Numbered from the stretch's first letter, positions 25,869-34,994 are shown. The stretch is DNA of 64,000 bases from Oscillospiraceae bacterium (GCA_017550285.1 JAFZPP010000041.1:1-64000); one strand, 5' to 3'. The notes: generated by a model not told the origin, from the sequence alone. Program-made: numbers and translations.

Positions 25869-28058
25869 ATGCGCAGAAAACTGATCGGCGTGATTTCCAC
25901 ACAAACAGCCTTTTCCGAACAGAGCGAGATCATCCGCGGCATCATCGCGGAAGCGTTCACGCTCAATACGGATATTGCGGTGATTTCAAATATATATAAT
26001 CCTGCCTACAATGATGACGCGCTGAACGCGGAGAACGACATCTACCGGCTTCTGCTTTCGCCGGATCTGGATGCACTGATCCTGATTACAGAAGCCTTTT
26101 CCGATCCGTCGCAGCGCAGACGCATCACAGAGCTGATCCACAGCAGACCGGAAATCCCAATGGTTGCGATCGGCTCGGTTGCTTCCCGCTTTGATCTTCC
26201 GAATTGCCTGATGCTCAATACCAGTGATGAGGATGACATTGCTGATGTCACCATGCATCTGATTTCCGAACACGGCTTTACAGACATTGATATTCTGACG
26301 GGCCCTGATACTATGATTGTTTCGCATCATCGCGTTGCAGGTTACCGCAGAGCACTGGAACAGAACGGTATTCCGTATGATGAATCCCGCGTGATCTACG
26401 GTGATTTCTGGATGAATTCCGGTCAGACGCTTGCGGAACAGTATCTCAGCGGAAAGCGCAGAATGCCGCAGGCGGTCGTCTGCACCAACGATTATATGGC
26501 GTTCGGTCTGATTGATGTGCTGTCAAGGGCAAATGTGCACATACCGGAGAAACTGACGGTCATCGGCTACGAATACGCGCAGGAACGGCATCTGCATACA
26601 CCGATCTTGACCACCTATCAGCGGAACCGCCCGGCGCTCGGTAAAGCGGCTGTGCAAATTCTGCTGCACAAACTTAACAAAGGTGTTTACAGCAGCTTTT
26701 CCCCGCCGCGTGGAACGGTCATCCCCGGCAATACCTGTTCCTGCGGTGTCTGCGCACCGGCATTCACGGAAGAGCTGGAAGCTGTCCGCGCTCGCAGTGA
26801 CAATGAATTCCTGCATCTGCACAGCCGGCTTGAACTAAAACTGATCGAAGCCAAAAGCATGGAGGATTTCCGGCTTGCATTCATCGGTCAGGAATTTCTG
26901 CTCCGCAATGTGCAGGAAATGTCCGTCTGCCTGTATGCAAACTGGTATACGGAGGATGAACCGGGCGAGAATGTGATCTCGTATCCAGTCTATTCCGAAA
27001 CGCACGAAGGCAATTCCGCAGTGTTCCCGTTTACATCATTGCAGGAGATCATCGGGAAATGCAGGCATCCGGCAGCCTATTTCTATACACCTTTGTTTTT
27101 CAGCAGGTATCCGCGTGGTTATGTGGTATTGCGCTACGACATCCCGACAACCTACGATCCGGTATTCCGGAACTGGGTGAAATCGGTCTATAATGCGCTG
27201 GAATTCCTGCGGATGAAAAATGACATTCAATCGCTGCTTGCCTGTCAGAATCTTTCGGAATATCACGATACACTGACCGGACTTTATAACCGCAAGGGCT
27301 TTTCCCATGCGCTGCATCTGGAAATCGGGAAGACAAAGCCGTCGGTTTTCTGCATTTGTCTGCAAATTGGTCTGCGGCATGACTGCCTTGCGCTTGAAAG
27401 CAAACTGCCGGAATCAGCCGCAGCCAAATCTCTCGCTAAAATCCTGCATCTAATTGGATCCGAAAAGCTCGTTTCGGCACGCATTTCCGATCAGCGATAT
27501 GTGATCGCAGCGGTCAATTTGCCGAAAGAAATGCAGCGTGTTCTGACCGACCGTCTGCACGCGCTGCTGCTGCAGAATACGGACTGCTTCCGCATAAACG
27601 GTTCCTGCGGGTATGCAGTCGTCACACATGAAACAGCAGAATATCAGAGCAGCACAGCACTGCTGCAAGCGACTGAGAATGCGATGGAGGAACAGCTGAT
27701 GCATTTGCAGAGCACCAGTCACAGCCCGCATTATACTTCCTTTTGCACGGCACGTAATCTGGTATACGCACACGATAAACCGGTGCAGGATATTGCTGTG
27801 CTCTGCCGCAGTTTCTCTTTTTCCGAGGGCCATTTCCGCCGTATATATAAATCTATGTTCGGTCTGAGCTTTCATCAGGATATCATCCGGCGGCGCGTAC
27901 TGCATTCGATTGCGCTGCTGATTACCACAGAGCTTGACCTGTCAGCGGTTTGTCAGCGCTGCGGCTATGAGAATTACAGCTATTTCATGAGCCAGTTTCA
28001 CGCTTTCACAGGCATGACACCGAATCAGTACCGCAGAATCATCTCTGCGCATACATAA
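25869..28058 (+). CDS. Regulator 2: LacI-type sensor-GAF-like-degenerate GGDEF-AraC regulator
   Basis: 729 residues from ATG 25869; this start is preferred over the ATGs at 25860 and 25863 because AAGGAG ends 9 nt upstream and the N terminus then aligns with regulator 1. Same order of domains: LacI-type ligand binding (1-290, CTNDYMAFGL), GAF-like region with CSCGVC at its start, a GGDEF remnant (DTLTGLYNRKGF) without the active-site loop, and an AraC double helix-turn-helix ending GMTPNQYRR. Cytoplasmic. It diverges from the second GH30 gene and lies near GH95 and GH98b, whose promoters carry type-2 boxes, so it probably controls those. Its ligand is unknown; differences from regulator 1 in the sensor suggest a different sugar. 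Confidence 0.85.
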   Translation: MRRKLIGVISTQTAFSEQSEIIRGIIAEAFTLNTDIAVISNIYNPAYNDDALNAENDIYRLLLSPDLDALILITEAFSDPSQRRRITELIHSRPEIPMVAIGSVASRFDLPNCLMLNTSDEDDIADVTMHLISEHGFTDIDILTGPDTMIVSHHRVAGYRRALEQNGIPYDESRVIYGDFWMNSGQTLAEQYLSGKRRMPQAVVCTNDYMAFGLIDVLSRANVHIPEKLTVIGYEYAQERHLHTPILTTYQRNRPALGKAAVQILLHKLNKGVYSSFSPPRGTVIPGNTCSCGVCAPAFTEELEAVRARSDNEFLHLHSRLELKLIEAKSMEDFRLAFIGQEFLLRNVQEMSVCLYANWYTEDEPGENVISYPVYSETHEGNSAVFPFTSLQEIIGKCRHPAAYFYTPLFFSRYPRGYVVLRYDIPTTYDPVFRNWVKSVYNALEFLRMKNDIQSLLACQNLSEYHDTLTGLYNRKGFSHALHLEIGKTKPSVFCICLQIGLRHDCLALESKLPESAAAKSLAKILHLIGSEKLVSARISDQRYVIAAVNLPKEMQRVLTDRLHALLLQNTDCFRINGSCGYAVVTHETAEYQSSTALLQATENAMEEQLMHLQSTSHSPHYTSFCTARNLVYAHDKPVQDIAVLCRSFSFSEGHFRRIYKSMFGLSFHQDIIRRRVLHSIALLITTELDLSAVCQRCGYENYSYFMSQFHAFTGMTPNQYRRIISAHT

Positions 28059-28061
28059 GAA

Positions 28062-28089
28062 GAAGCGGCACCGTTTGCGATGCCGCTTC
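28062..28089. terminator. terminator hairpin between regulator 2 and GH95
   Basis: Nine-base-pair stem GAAGCGGCA / TGCCGCTTC with a 10-nt loop between convergent genes, partly T-rich downstream. Confidence 0.7.
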
Positions 28090-28095
28090 CTTCTG

Positions 28096-31000
28096 TTATT
28101 TTCCGAGCAGATAATCCCGGATTCCTTTTGCATCTGTTGCATTCAGATTATTGTTTCCGTCGTAGTCTGCATTAGAGCGCCCGAGCGGCGTCAGAAGGGT
28201 GTCGTCGCCGGTCAGCATCACACGCTTTGCAAGGGTCAGGTCGCGTGCGTCGATCTGTCCGTCACAGTTTGCATCGCCCTTGATTCCAGTGAAAACGAAG
28301 GAATCCACATTCAGCAGATAATCACTGCCGCCTTTGAACACAAGGCAGATATCCTGTACATCTCTGACTTCTTCCAGCTTGCAGGTGAAGGTTTCATAAT
28401 CCTGCCAGCCGCCTGTGTTCGGGATTTCACAGCTTCCGAGCAGTTTTCCGGTCGGCGATCCGACGCGGATTTCGATTGTTCCGCCTTCCGTATTGCTTGC
28501 AGCACGCACGGAAAAGTCCTTCGCACCGGATTCAAACTCCAGCGAACGGTAAACCACATACGAGCCGTCTTTGATAAAGCCGAGATTTGCTGTGCCGTCA
28601 TCTTTTCGCTCGATCTGAGCCTCGCTGACAAAGCTGTATGCTTCTGCCTGCTGTGTCACAAATGCGCTTCGTGCTTTGGCGACAGATGTATCGCCCCACA
28701 GTTCCAGTTCATAAACACGCGCTCCGCCCTTATTGTTCTGCGTCGCGGTATTCAGATAAAGCCGCACATACTGCGCTGAAAAAGGCTTGACATTTTTATT
28801 ATAAACTGTTCGCGTATTGCCGTAGACCGTGTCAATATCCGTCCAGTTCTGTCCGTCATTGCTTGCCTGCAAGCTGAAATCACGAGCGTTGAACTGAATA
28901 TCTTCAGCGTCTCCCGCAAAATGAAGGGTATACCTTGAAATATTCGCGGGTGCATCAAATTCGACCTGCGCCCATTCGCCGCCCAAACCGTCAACATGAC
29001 ACCATTTTGTCGCGGCATTTCCGTCCGTGAGATTTTCGGCTGCTTCACCGGTTTCTGCACCGGATGCCGTAACCTTCTGATTCAACGCAATGTTCATCAG
29101 AGTCTCAGTATCATCGGTGAATTGCAGCGCACCGTTCAGGGAGTAGGATCTGCCTTTTTCTGTCTCAAAGCTGATCTGTGTACTGCCGTATTTCAGATTG
29201 CACACGCCGCCCGATTTCGAGAGAATCGTCACATTCCGGAGCTTGCCGTCCGTCCAGTTCATTTCCGTGATCTCAAAATTACCCCGTGCGCAGAGACCGT
29301 TTGCATGACCGGTGTTCCATGCTTTCGGCAGTGCAGGCAGCAGCTGGATCATATCATTCTGGCTTTGCAGCAGCATTTCTGCAACACCCGAAGTAAAGCC
29401 GAAATTGCCGTCGATCTGGAACGGCGGGTGTGCATCCCATAGATTTGCATATAATCTGCCGCTTTCGCTGCCGTCCACCGGCGTAATCAGCAGCCGGATG
29501 AGTTGATAGGCGTGTTCGGCATCGCCGAGCCGTGCCCAGCAGTTCAGTTTCCATGCCTCAGACCAGCCTGTTCCGGCATCGCCTCTGCCTTTCAGCGTTG
29601 TGACGGCAGCCTTTGCGGTTGTGCTGTTCGTTTCAGGGTTGACCTCGCAGCCCGGGAATACGCCGTAAAGATGCGAAATATGGCGGTGCTTTTCATTCTG
29701 ATTGTCAAGATCGGCTGCCCATTCCTGAATCTGCCCCCATTTTCCGATTGTTTCCGGCCTGAGCAGCGTCAGCTTGGATTGCAGCTCGCCGCGCAGTGTT
29801 GCATCTTTACCGAGAATGGTCGATGCTTCCGTCACATCCTTAAAGAGCTCGCGGCAGATTGCATTGTCCATTGTCACGCTGAAGCTGCAATAGACATTGT
29901 CGCCCCACGCATATCCTGGAATCGGCAATTCCGGCGAAGCGCTCGGGCTGATGCCTGCGTATTCCTGCCCGTTCACAGTCTGCTTCACCATAAGCTGATT
30001 GAGGAAGGAAGCGCTGCCCGAAATCACCGGATAGATTTCCGTGAGATAGCTTTCATCCTGATTGAAGCGGTATGCATCATAGAGCATATTGGATATCCAC
30101 GCACCGCCGACCGGCCACTGTCCCCATGAGCCGTCAATCGGCGCGGTCCGGTTCCAGAGGTCGGTATTGTGATGCAGCACCCAACCGTCCAAGATGCCGT
30201 AATGGACACGCGCAGTTTCATTGCCGTTTGCCTGCAATGCCTTCGCCTTCTCCACAAAGGGTTCAAAGCATTCCGCAAGATTGGTCGTAAACGCTGGCCA
30301 ATAGTTCATTTCGTAATTGATATTCGTGGTCGCCTTGCTGCCCCATGCAGGAAATGAGTATTTATTCCAGATGCCCTGCAAATTCATTGCCTGTGCATCG
30401 CGGGAAGCGGAGATCATCAGATATCTGCCGTACTGAAACAGCAGCTTGACCATTTTCGGGTCATTTGTCTGCGAGAATTCTTTGATGCGCTGTTCTGTCG
30501 TCTTTGCATTGGAAACATCACTGTTTCCGCCGAGGTCAACATCGACACGATGAAACAGCTCCTGATAATCTGCGATATGCCGCGTATACAGCTCATCGTA
30601 TGTCATATTCTGCACAGCTTTCATATCGTTCGCGGCATTGCCTTTTTCATCCGCATTGCAGGTCTTGGAATCAACATAATTCGTGCGTACAGTCGTCAGG
30701 ATCAGAACCTCGTCTGCTCCGCTGACCTGAATTCTGCCGTTTGCTGCGGTCATGGTTCCGCCTTTCGGAATCAGCTTGGTACGCGCCGAAAAATGCACTG
30801 CACCGGCAACGCCGCAGTCGCTGTCGCCGTGTCCGTTAGCAACAAGCGTGTCATTGCCGTCCGTTACACCTCCGCCGCCAAGAATATCCGCATAATACGC
30901 AGAAAATGAAACACTGGCGCCCGTATTGCAGCGAATGCGCGTCACCATGACCTGATCGGGATGACTGATAAAGGTCTCGCGGGTATACTGTTTACCGCCG

Positions 31001-31542
31001 GTCGTATAGGTTGAGGAGGCGACCGCATCGTTGAGATCAAGCTGACGGGAATAGCCGGACACATCCTTATGCCCGAAATCGAGCTTGAGCATACCGACTT
31101 TCTGATATTTCGCCTGTCCGCCGCCGATCATGCTGTCGGTGATGATCTTGTTCGCATCCTTGTAATTGCCTGCGGCGATCAGATCCTGCACCTGTTTCAG
31201 TTTGGAAGCTGCGCCGGATTTATTATTGTTTCCCGGGCCGCTGCTCCAGATCGTGCATTCGTTGAGATCAAACCATTCCTCCGGATAGTTGCCGTAGACG
31301 GTTGCGCCGATTCTGCCGTTTCCGACCGGCAGCGCACGGTAGAACGATTCGTCATTCTTCCATGCGTCATTACGGTTGACTGTACCTGCCATGCTGTCAT
31401 AGCGCATGACGAGATCATCGTCATGAATGACAGCCGCTGCGACGACCGGCGTATGCGGTACATATGACATACCGGAAAGCATCGGCAGCATGACTGCTGC
31501 CATAAAAACAGCAAGTATGCTTCGCTTTGTTCTTTTTCGCAT
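28096..31542 (-). CDS. GH95-discoidin CBM-CBM6/35-like-dockerin enzyme
   Basis: 1148 residues from ATG 31542 (another ATG two codons earlier is too close to AGGGGG). Signal peptide, then GH95 (about 44-810) with RALPVGNGRIGATVYG, acid Glu about 607 in QEWAADL and the DGNFGFTSG region. Known GH95 enzymes are alpha-L-fucosidases or alpha-L-galactosidases. Just before the NIN pair this protein has TT; my recollection is that a Thr there in place of the fucosidase His marks the B. ovatus L-galactosidase that trims complex xylan. A discoidin domain (817-950), a CBM6/35-like module (964-1084) and a dockerin (1087-1148, second loop slightly altered) follow. Type-2 box promoter, divergent from GH98b. 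Confidence 0.88.
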   Translation of the reverse strand: MRKRTKRSILAVFMAAVMLPMLSGMSYVPHTPVVAAAVIHDDDLVMRYDSMAGTVNRNDAWKNDESFYRALPVGNGRIGATVYGNYPEEWFDLNECTIWSSGPGNNNKSGAASKLKQVQDLIAAGNYKDANKIITDSMIGGGQAKYQKVGMLKLDFGHKDVSGYSRQLDLNDAVASSTYTTGGKQYTRETFISHPDQVMVTRIRCNTGASVSFSAYYADILGGGGVTDGNDTLVANGHGDSDCGVAGAVHFSARTKLIPKGGTMTAANGRIQVSGADEVLILTTVRTNYVDSKTCNADEKGNAANDMKAVQNMTYDELYTRHIADYQELFHRVDVDLGGNSDVSNAKTTEQRIKEFSQTNDPKMVKLLFQYGRYLMISASRDAQAMNLQGIWNKYSFPAWGSKATTNINYEMNYWPAFTTNLAECFEPFVEKAKALQANGNETARVHYGILDGWVLHHNTDLWNRTAPIDGSWGQWPVGGAWISNMLYDAYRFNQDESYLTEIYPVISGSASFLNQLMVKQTVNGQEYAGISPSASPELPIPGYAWGDNVYCSFSVTMDNAICRELFKDVTEASTILGKDATLRGELQSKLTLLRPETIGKWGQIQEWAADLDNQNEKHRHISHLYGVFPGCEVNPETNSTTAKAAVTTLKGRGDAGTGWSEAWKLNCWARLGDAEHAYQLIRLLITPVDGSESGRLYANLWDAHPPFQIDGNFGFTSGVAEMLLQSQNDMIQLLPALPKAWNTGHANGLCARGNFEITEMNWTDGKLRNVTILSKSGGVCNLKYGSTQISFETEKGRSYSLNGALQFTDDTETLMNIALNQKVTASGAETGEAAENLTDGNAATKWCHVDGLGGEWAQVEFDAPANISRYTLHFAGDAEDIQFNARDFSLQASNDGQNWTDIDTVYGNTRTVYNKNVKPFSAQYVRLYLNTATQNNKGGARVYELELWGDTSVAKARSAFVTQQAEAYSFVSEAQIERKDDGTANLGFIKDGSYVVYRSLEFESGAKDFSVRAASNTEGGTIEIRVGSPTGKLLGSCEIPNTGGWQDYETFTCKLEEVRDVQDICLVFKGGSDYLLNVDSFVFTGIKGDANCDGQIDARDLTLAKRVMLTGDDTLLTPLGRSNADYDGNNNLNATDAKGIRDYLLGK

Positions 31543-31606
31543 TTTCATAACCCCCTGTATCTGATTCATACCCATTTGCGAAAGCGGCGTATCATCCGCT
31601 ATTTTG

Positions 31607-31671
31607 ATTATAGATTTCCATGCTGAAAAAAGCAATCAACAAACCGGCTTTTCTGTCAGAAAAACGAACAT
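31607..31671 (-). promoter_or_regulatory. type-2 box promoter of GH95
   Basis: Minus strand -35 TTGCTT (31630-31635), 17-nt spacer, -10 TATAAT (31607-31612). The box starts at 31633 (CAATCA) and continues with TTCTGTCAGAAAAACGAACAT-like sequence to 31671. Confidence 0.75.
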
Positions 31672-31707
31672 CTAACGGCGCAGAATCATGTTCATTTTCC
31701 TGATAGA
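31652..31707. repeat. inverted repeat joining the two type-2 boxes
   Basis: Two 20-nt arms (31652-31671 and 31688-31707) match in about 17 of 20 positions when one is reversed, separated by 16 nt. They are the distal halves of the GH95 and GH98b boxes, placed symmetrically between divergent promoters. Confidence 0.8.
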
Positions 31708-31752
31708 ATACAAACATTCCTGATTGATTTTCAAAGCTTTACGCTCTATAAT
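31688..31752 (+). promoter_or_regulatory. type-2 box promoter of GH98b
   Basis: -35 TTGATT (31724-31729), 17-nt spacer, -10 TATAAT (31747-31752). The box runs on the minus strand from 31726 to 31694, extended to 31688. Confidence 0.75.
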
Positions 31753-31811
31753 AGAATTACAGATAAAGAACTGCGTATGCAGAATACGTGAAGGATTGAG
31801 GAGGAATTATC

Positions 31812-34800
31812 ATGAAATTACGAAAACTTTTTGCAGCGATGTGTGCCGGGATTCTGACATTCAGCAATGTAGCATTCCGTGTCCCGCAGACGGATGACAA
31901 TGCAGCAGCCCTCACGGCAATCACAGCATCTGCGGCAAGCACGCTGCGCCGTCCGGTGGACAACGAGCATCCGATGTGGATTGTTCATATCGAAACATGG
32001 AACACACCCGATCCGCAGAAGATCATTGCGCTGATTCCGGAGGATATCCGCCCTTATGTCGTGTTCAATATTTCAATGTCGATCTACTGGACAAATCATC
32101 AGTGGGGCATGGTGCAGGACGGATATGAGCTTGCAAAATCGTGGCTGAAAGCCTGCGGCGATGCAGGTGTCTGGTGCATGATCCAGCCCTCCAGCGGCGG
32201 ACAGTGCCACTTCCCGGATTATGACCGCAGTTACAATTCGGTCAATTATCCGAACAAGGGGAAATTTGTTTCACACGCGGATGAAGACTACGAAAACACG
32301 ATCTATGCCGAGTTCTTCCGCGATTATCCGAATTTTATCGGCTTCAATTACTGCGAACAGTTCTGGGGCTTTGAAGCGGCGGATTTCCCGATTACAGTGC
32401 CGCAGCGTTATCAGCATTTTGCACATCTGCTCAAGCTCTGCAACAAATACGGCGGCTATCTCGATGTCAGCTGGTGCGGCAATCAGTGGAGCCCGAATAT
32501 CAATCCGCTTGCAATGCTGAAGCAGGTTCCGGAATGGGAGGAAGCCTGCCGCAAGTATTCCGAAAATTTCATACTCGAAGAAAAGTACACGCAGGGCGGC
32601 TATATTGCAGACATGGAAAGTCTTGTCTACGGCTATTATGTGGCGGGCTACTGCGATAATTTCGGCATACGGTATGATGAAACCGGCTGGACGGATTCCA
32701 CATGGAGCGGCAGCGGTGCTTCATCCAAGGATCAGTTCAATCAGGTGACCGGTCTGCCGATTTATCTGGAACGCATGGTTAAAAACGGTGCAACCGTCAT
32801 CGACGGACCGGAGCTCGTAACCGTCGATGACTTCAAGGAAACTTGGGGCTATACGGACAGCGAAGGCTATCATGTGCGCGAATGGAAAATGCTTGACCAG
32901 TTCCAGAACGTCGCAATGGATTTCATGCGCAAGATCGTTGACGGCAGCGTAGAGATTCCGACCCGTGAGGAAGTCGTTCGCAATACAAAAGTCGTTCTGA
33001 TCCATGATGTGAACAGCGGTAACATTGATAACAAATACAGTACTTATCCTTCGCTGTTTGAGGGCTTGTACCGCATGAACGGCGACGGCAATCTGAAAGA
33101 CAATCACAATCTGTATAAACAGACCGGCAGATACCAGACGATTCCGACCGTTCTGGCGCTGACAGACAGTCTCGCCAAATCCATTCCGGTTCAGGTGAAA
33201 CACAGTGCATATACTTCCAAGTGGAACAGCATCAGCGCCAAGCAAAACGAATTCAATTCGCTTTATCTGTCCGAATATACTGGAAACTGCTATGTCGGCA
33301 GAAACGACAACACATGGATCGCATATAACAACAATAAAAACGGCAGCAACTGCGGTGCAGTCTTTAATCTCAGATATAATTCCTGCAAGAGCATGGATGT
33401 CAATTTCAATGCATACGGAAACGCGCTGATCCATGAATTCAATGACCGCATCGAGATATACGCAAATAATTATGACGAAAAGCATCCGACCGAGCTACGG
33501 ACGGATACCTTCAAAATTGTAGGCTGCTCCGGTGAACCTGCTTTTACTGCAAAGGACAGAGGCGTCGGTCAGGTCAAGAGTCAGATCACGACATCCTATG
33601 AGAACGAAACCTTTACCGTTACACTGCGGCACAACGGCCCTGTCGATCTTTCCGTCAACTGTCAGGGCAGCGAGACGAACCGACTGACAGCCCCTGCAAA
33701 ACACGCTCTGACAGCTCCGGCGCAGCCCTCTTTTTATGTAGGTGTGCGGCAGTATGAAGCGGAAACCTTTGATTACAAGAACATCGAGGGCAATGTGGCA
33801 AATGCCTGCGGCAGCGGCGTTTCCAATATCCAGGGACAGGGTTTCCTCAAATTCGGCAAAAACGGAAATGCGGCGGTCAAGGACATTGTCACGACGAAGA
33901 AAGCAGGAGAATTCACATTCAAGCTGCGCTATTCCTCGACCTCCGACATCAACAATGTTGATCTGTATGTCAACGGGAGCAAGGTCACAACACTGCGTCT
34001 CGGCAGCACAAGCGGCTATTCCAACTGGAAAACCGCCGAACAGAAGATCAACCTCAAAGCAGGCGACAACAAGATCGAGCTGAAAGCAAATGCCGGCCTT
34101 TCATCCTCACTGTATCTCGATAACTTTACCGTACAGGGTGTATTTGGTGACGGCACACAGACCATTATCATCAGCGAGCCGGAGCCGCTGAACGGAACAC
34201 TCATCAAGAATCTGACAGTCAGGGATACTGAAAATGCGGCAGACTGGTCGATCACAAGCGGCTTCAAAGCAGGCGATACCGTCTACGGCGACCGTGATAT
34301 TACGGCAGTCAGCGTTCCGGTAAATCTTACAAATACGGAGATGATCAAAACCGCCTGCGATTCCAAACTGTTCACATCCGATCTGGCAGCATTCACCGCT
34401 GGTACAGACATCGTACTTTATGCGGCAGTCGATGCCCGTGTGAATGCTTCCCTTGACTGGCTGAAATCATGGACAAAGACCGGCAGCACAGTGACAACCT
34501 CCAATGATATCACACTGGAGCTGTTCAAAAAGACGGTCAAAAACGGTGAATCCGTCACACTCGGCGCCAACGGCGGGAATAACGAATCCGCGAATTACCT
34601 GGTGTTTGCACTGAAAGCAGAAGACGATTATCTGCTCGGCGATGTCAACGACGACGGAAAGATCAACGCAGTTGATATGACGCTTGCCAAGCGTATCGTT
34701 CTGACAAATGCCGTATACGATCCTGCGGCAGATATCAACAAGGACAGCAAAGTAAATCTGGCTGATATTGCATGGTATGTGCAGTATCTTACCGGACAAA

Positions 34801-34820
34801 CGGCGGTGTTCCCACAATAA
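31812..34820 (+). CDS. GH98-CBM-X module-dockerin enzyme (GH98b)
   Basis: 1002-residue secreted paralogue of GH98a with the same modules end to end: GH98 (about 40-620; FNISMSIYW, FIGFNYCEQFWGFE, IRYDETGWTD), CBM6/35-like (643-776), X module (791-933) and C-terminal dockerin (940-997). The start has GAGGAATT upstream. The two proteins are clearly similar along their whole length, so this is a duplication, but they sit under different box types and presumably respond to different signals. Endo-xylanase on branched glucuronoarabinoxylan is the favoured activity; endo-beta-galactosidase is the alternative. Confidence 0.88.
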   Translation: MKLRKLFAAMCAGILTFSNVAFRVPQTDDNAAALTAITASAASTLRRPVDNEHPMWIVHIETWNTPDPQKIIALIPEDIRPYVVFNISMSIYWTNHQWGMVQDGYELAKSWLKACGDAGVWCMIQPSSGGQCHFPDYDRSYNSVNYPNKGKFVSHADEDYENTIYAEFFRDYPNFIGFNYCEQFWGFEAADFPITVPQRYQHFAHLLKLCNKYGGYLDVSWCGNQWSPNINPLAMLKQVPEWEEACRKYSENFILEEKYTQGGYIADMESLVYGYYVAGYCDNFGIRYDETGWTDSTWSGSGASSKDQFNQVTGLPIYLERMVKNGATVIDGPELVTVDDFKETWGYTDSEGYHVREWKMLDQFQNVAMDFMRKIVDGSVEIPTREEVVRNTKVVLIHDVNSGNIDNKYSTYPSLFEGLYRMNGDGNLKDNHNLYKQTGRYQTIPTVLALTDSLAKSIPVQVKHSAYTSKWNSISAKQNEFNSLYLSEYTGNCYVGRNDNTWIAYNNNKNGSNCGAVFNLRYNSCKSMDVNFNAYGNALIHEFNDRIEIYANNYDEKHPTELRTDTFKIVGCSGEPAFTAKDRGVGQVKSQITTSYENETFTVTLRHNGPVDLSVNCQGSETNRLTAPAKHALTAPAQPSFYVGVRQYEAETFDYKNIEGNVANACGSGVSNIQGQGFLKFGKNGNAAVKDIVTTKKAGEFTFKLRYSSTSDINNVDLYVNGSKVTTLRLGSTSGYSNWKTAEQKINLKAGDNKIELKANAGLSSSLYLDNFTVQGVFGDGTQTIIISEPEPLNGTLIKNLTVRDTENAADWSITSGFKAGDTVYGDRDITAVSVPVNLTNTEMIKTACDSKLFTSDLAAFTAGTDIVLYAAVDARVNASLDWLKSWTKTGSTVTTSNDITLELFKKTVKNGESVTLGANGGNNESANYLVFALKAEDDYLLGDVNDDGKINAVDMTLAKRIVLTNAVYDPAADINKDSKVNLADIAWYVQYLTGQTAVFPQ

Positions 34821-34827
34821 TTTTATG

Positions 34828-34866
34828 AAAAGCAGCACGAACTTCTCCTTCATTCGTGCTGCTTTC
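34828..34866 (+). terminator. terminator of GH98b
   Basis: Thirteen-base-pair stem AAAGCAGCACGAA with its complement, followed shortly by a T run. Confidence 0.85.
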
Positions 34867-34942
34867 CTGTTTTTGTATTGTGCGGCACGAATTGATGTGC
34901 CTTTTGGCATCCTTTGATGTTCCAAATTGCCGGTGCTTCTGC

Positions 34943-34948
34943 TATAAT
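34943..34948 (+). promoter_or_regulatory. extended -10 of the SDR gene
   Basis: TGCTATAAT ending at 34948 with a weak -35 (TTCCAA, 34920-34925) 17 nt upstream. Confidence 0.55.
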
Positions 34949-34994
34949 AATGATAACAGCAAAACTATCAATCAATGAAACGGAGGTAAATAAT

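Noticed and set aside
31652-31707. Inverted repeat as a transcription terminator
   Set aside because: A 16-nt spacer, position between divergent promoters and lack of T tract fit paired regulatory boxes better.
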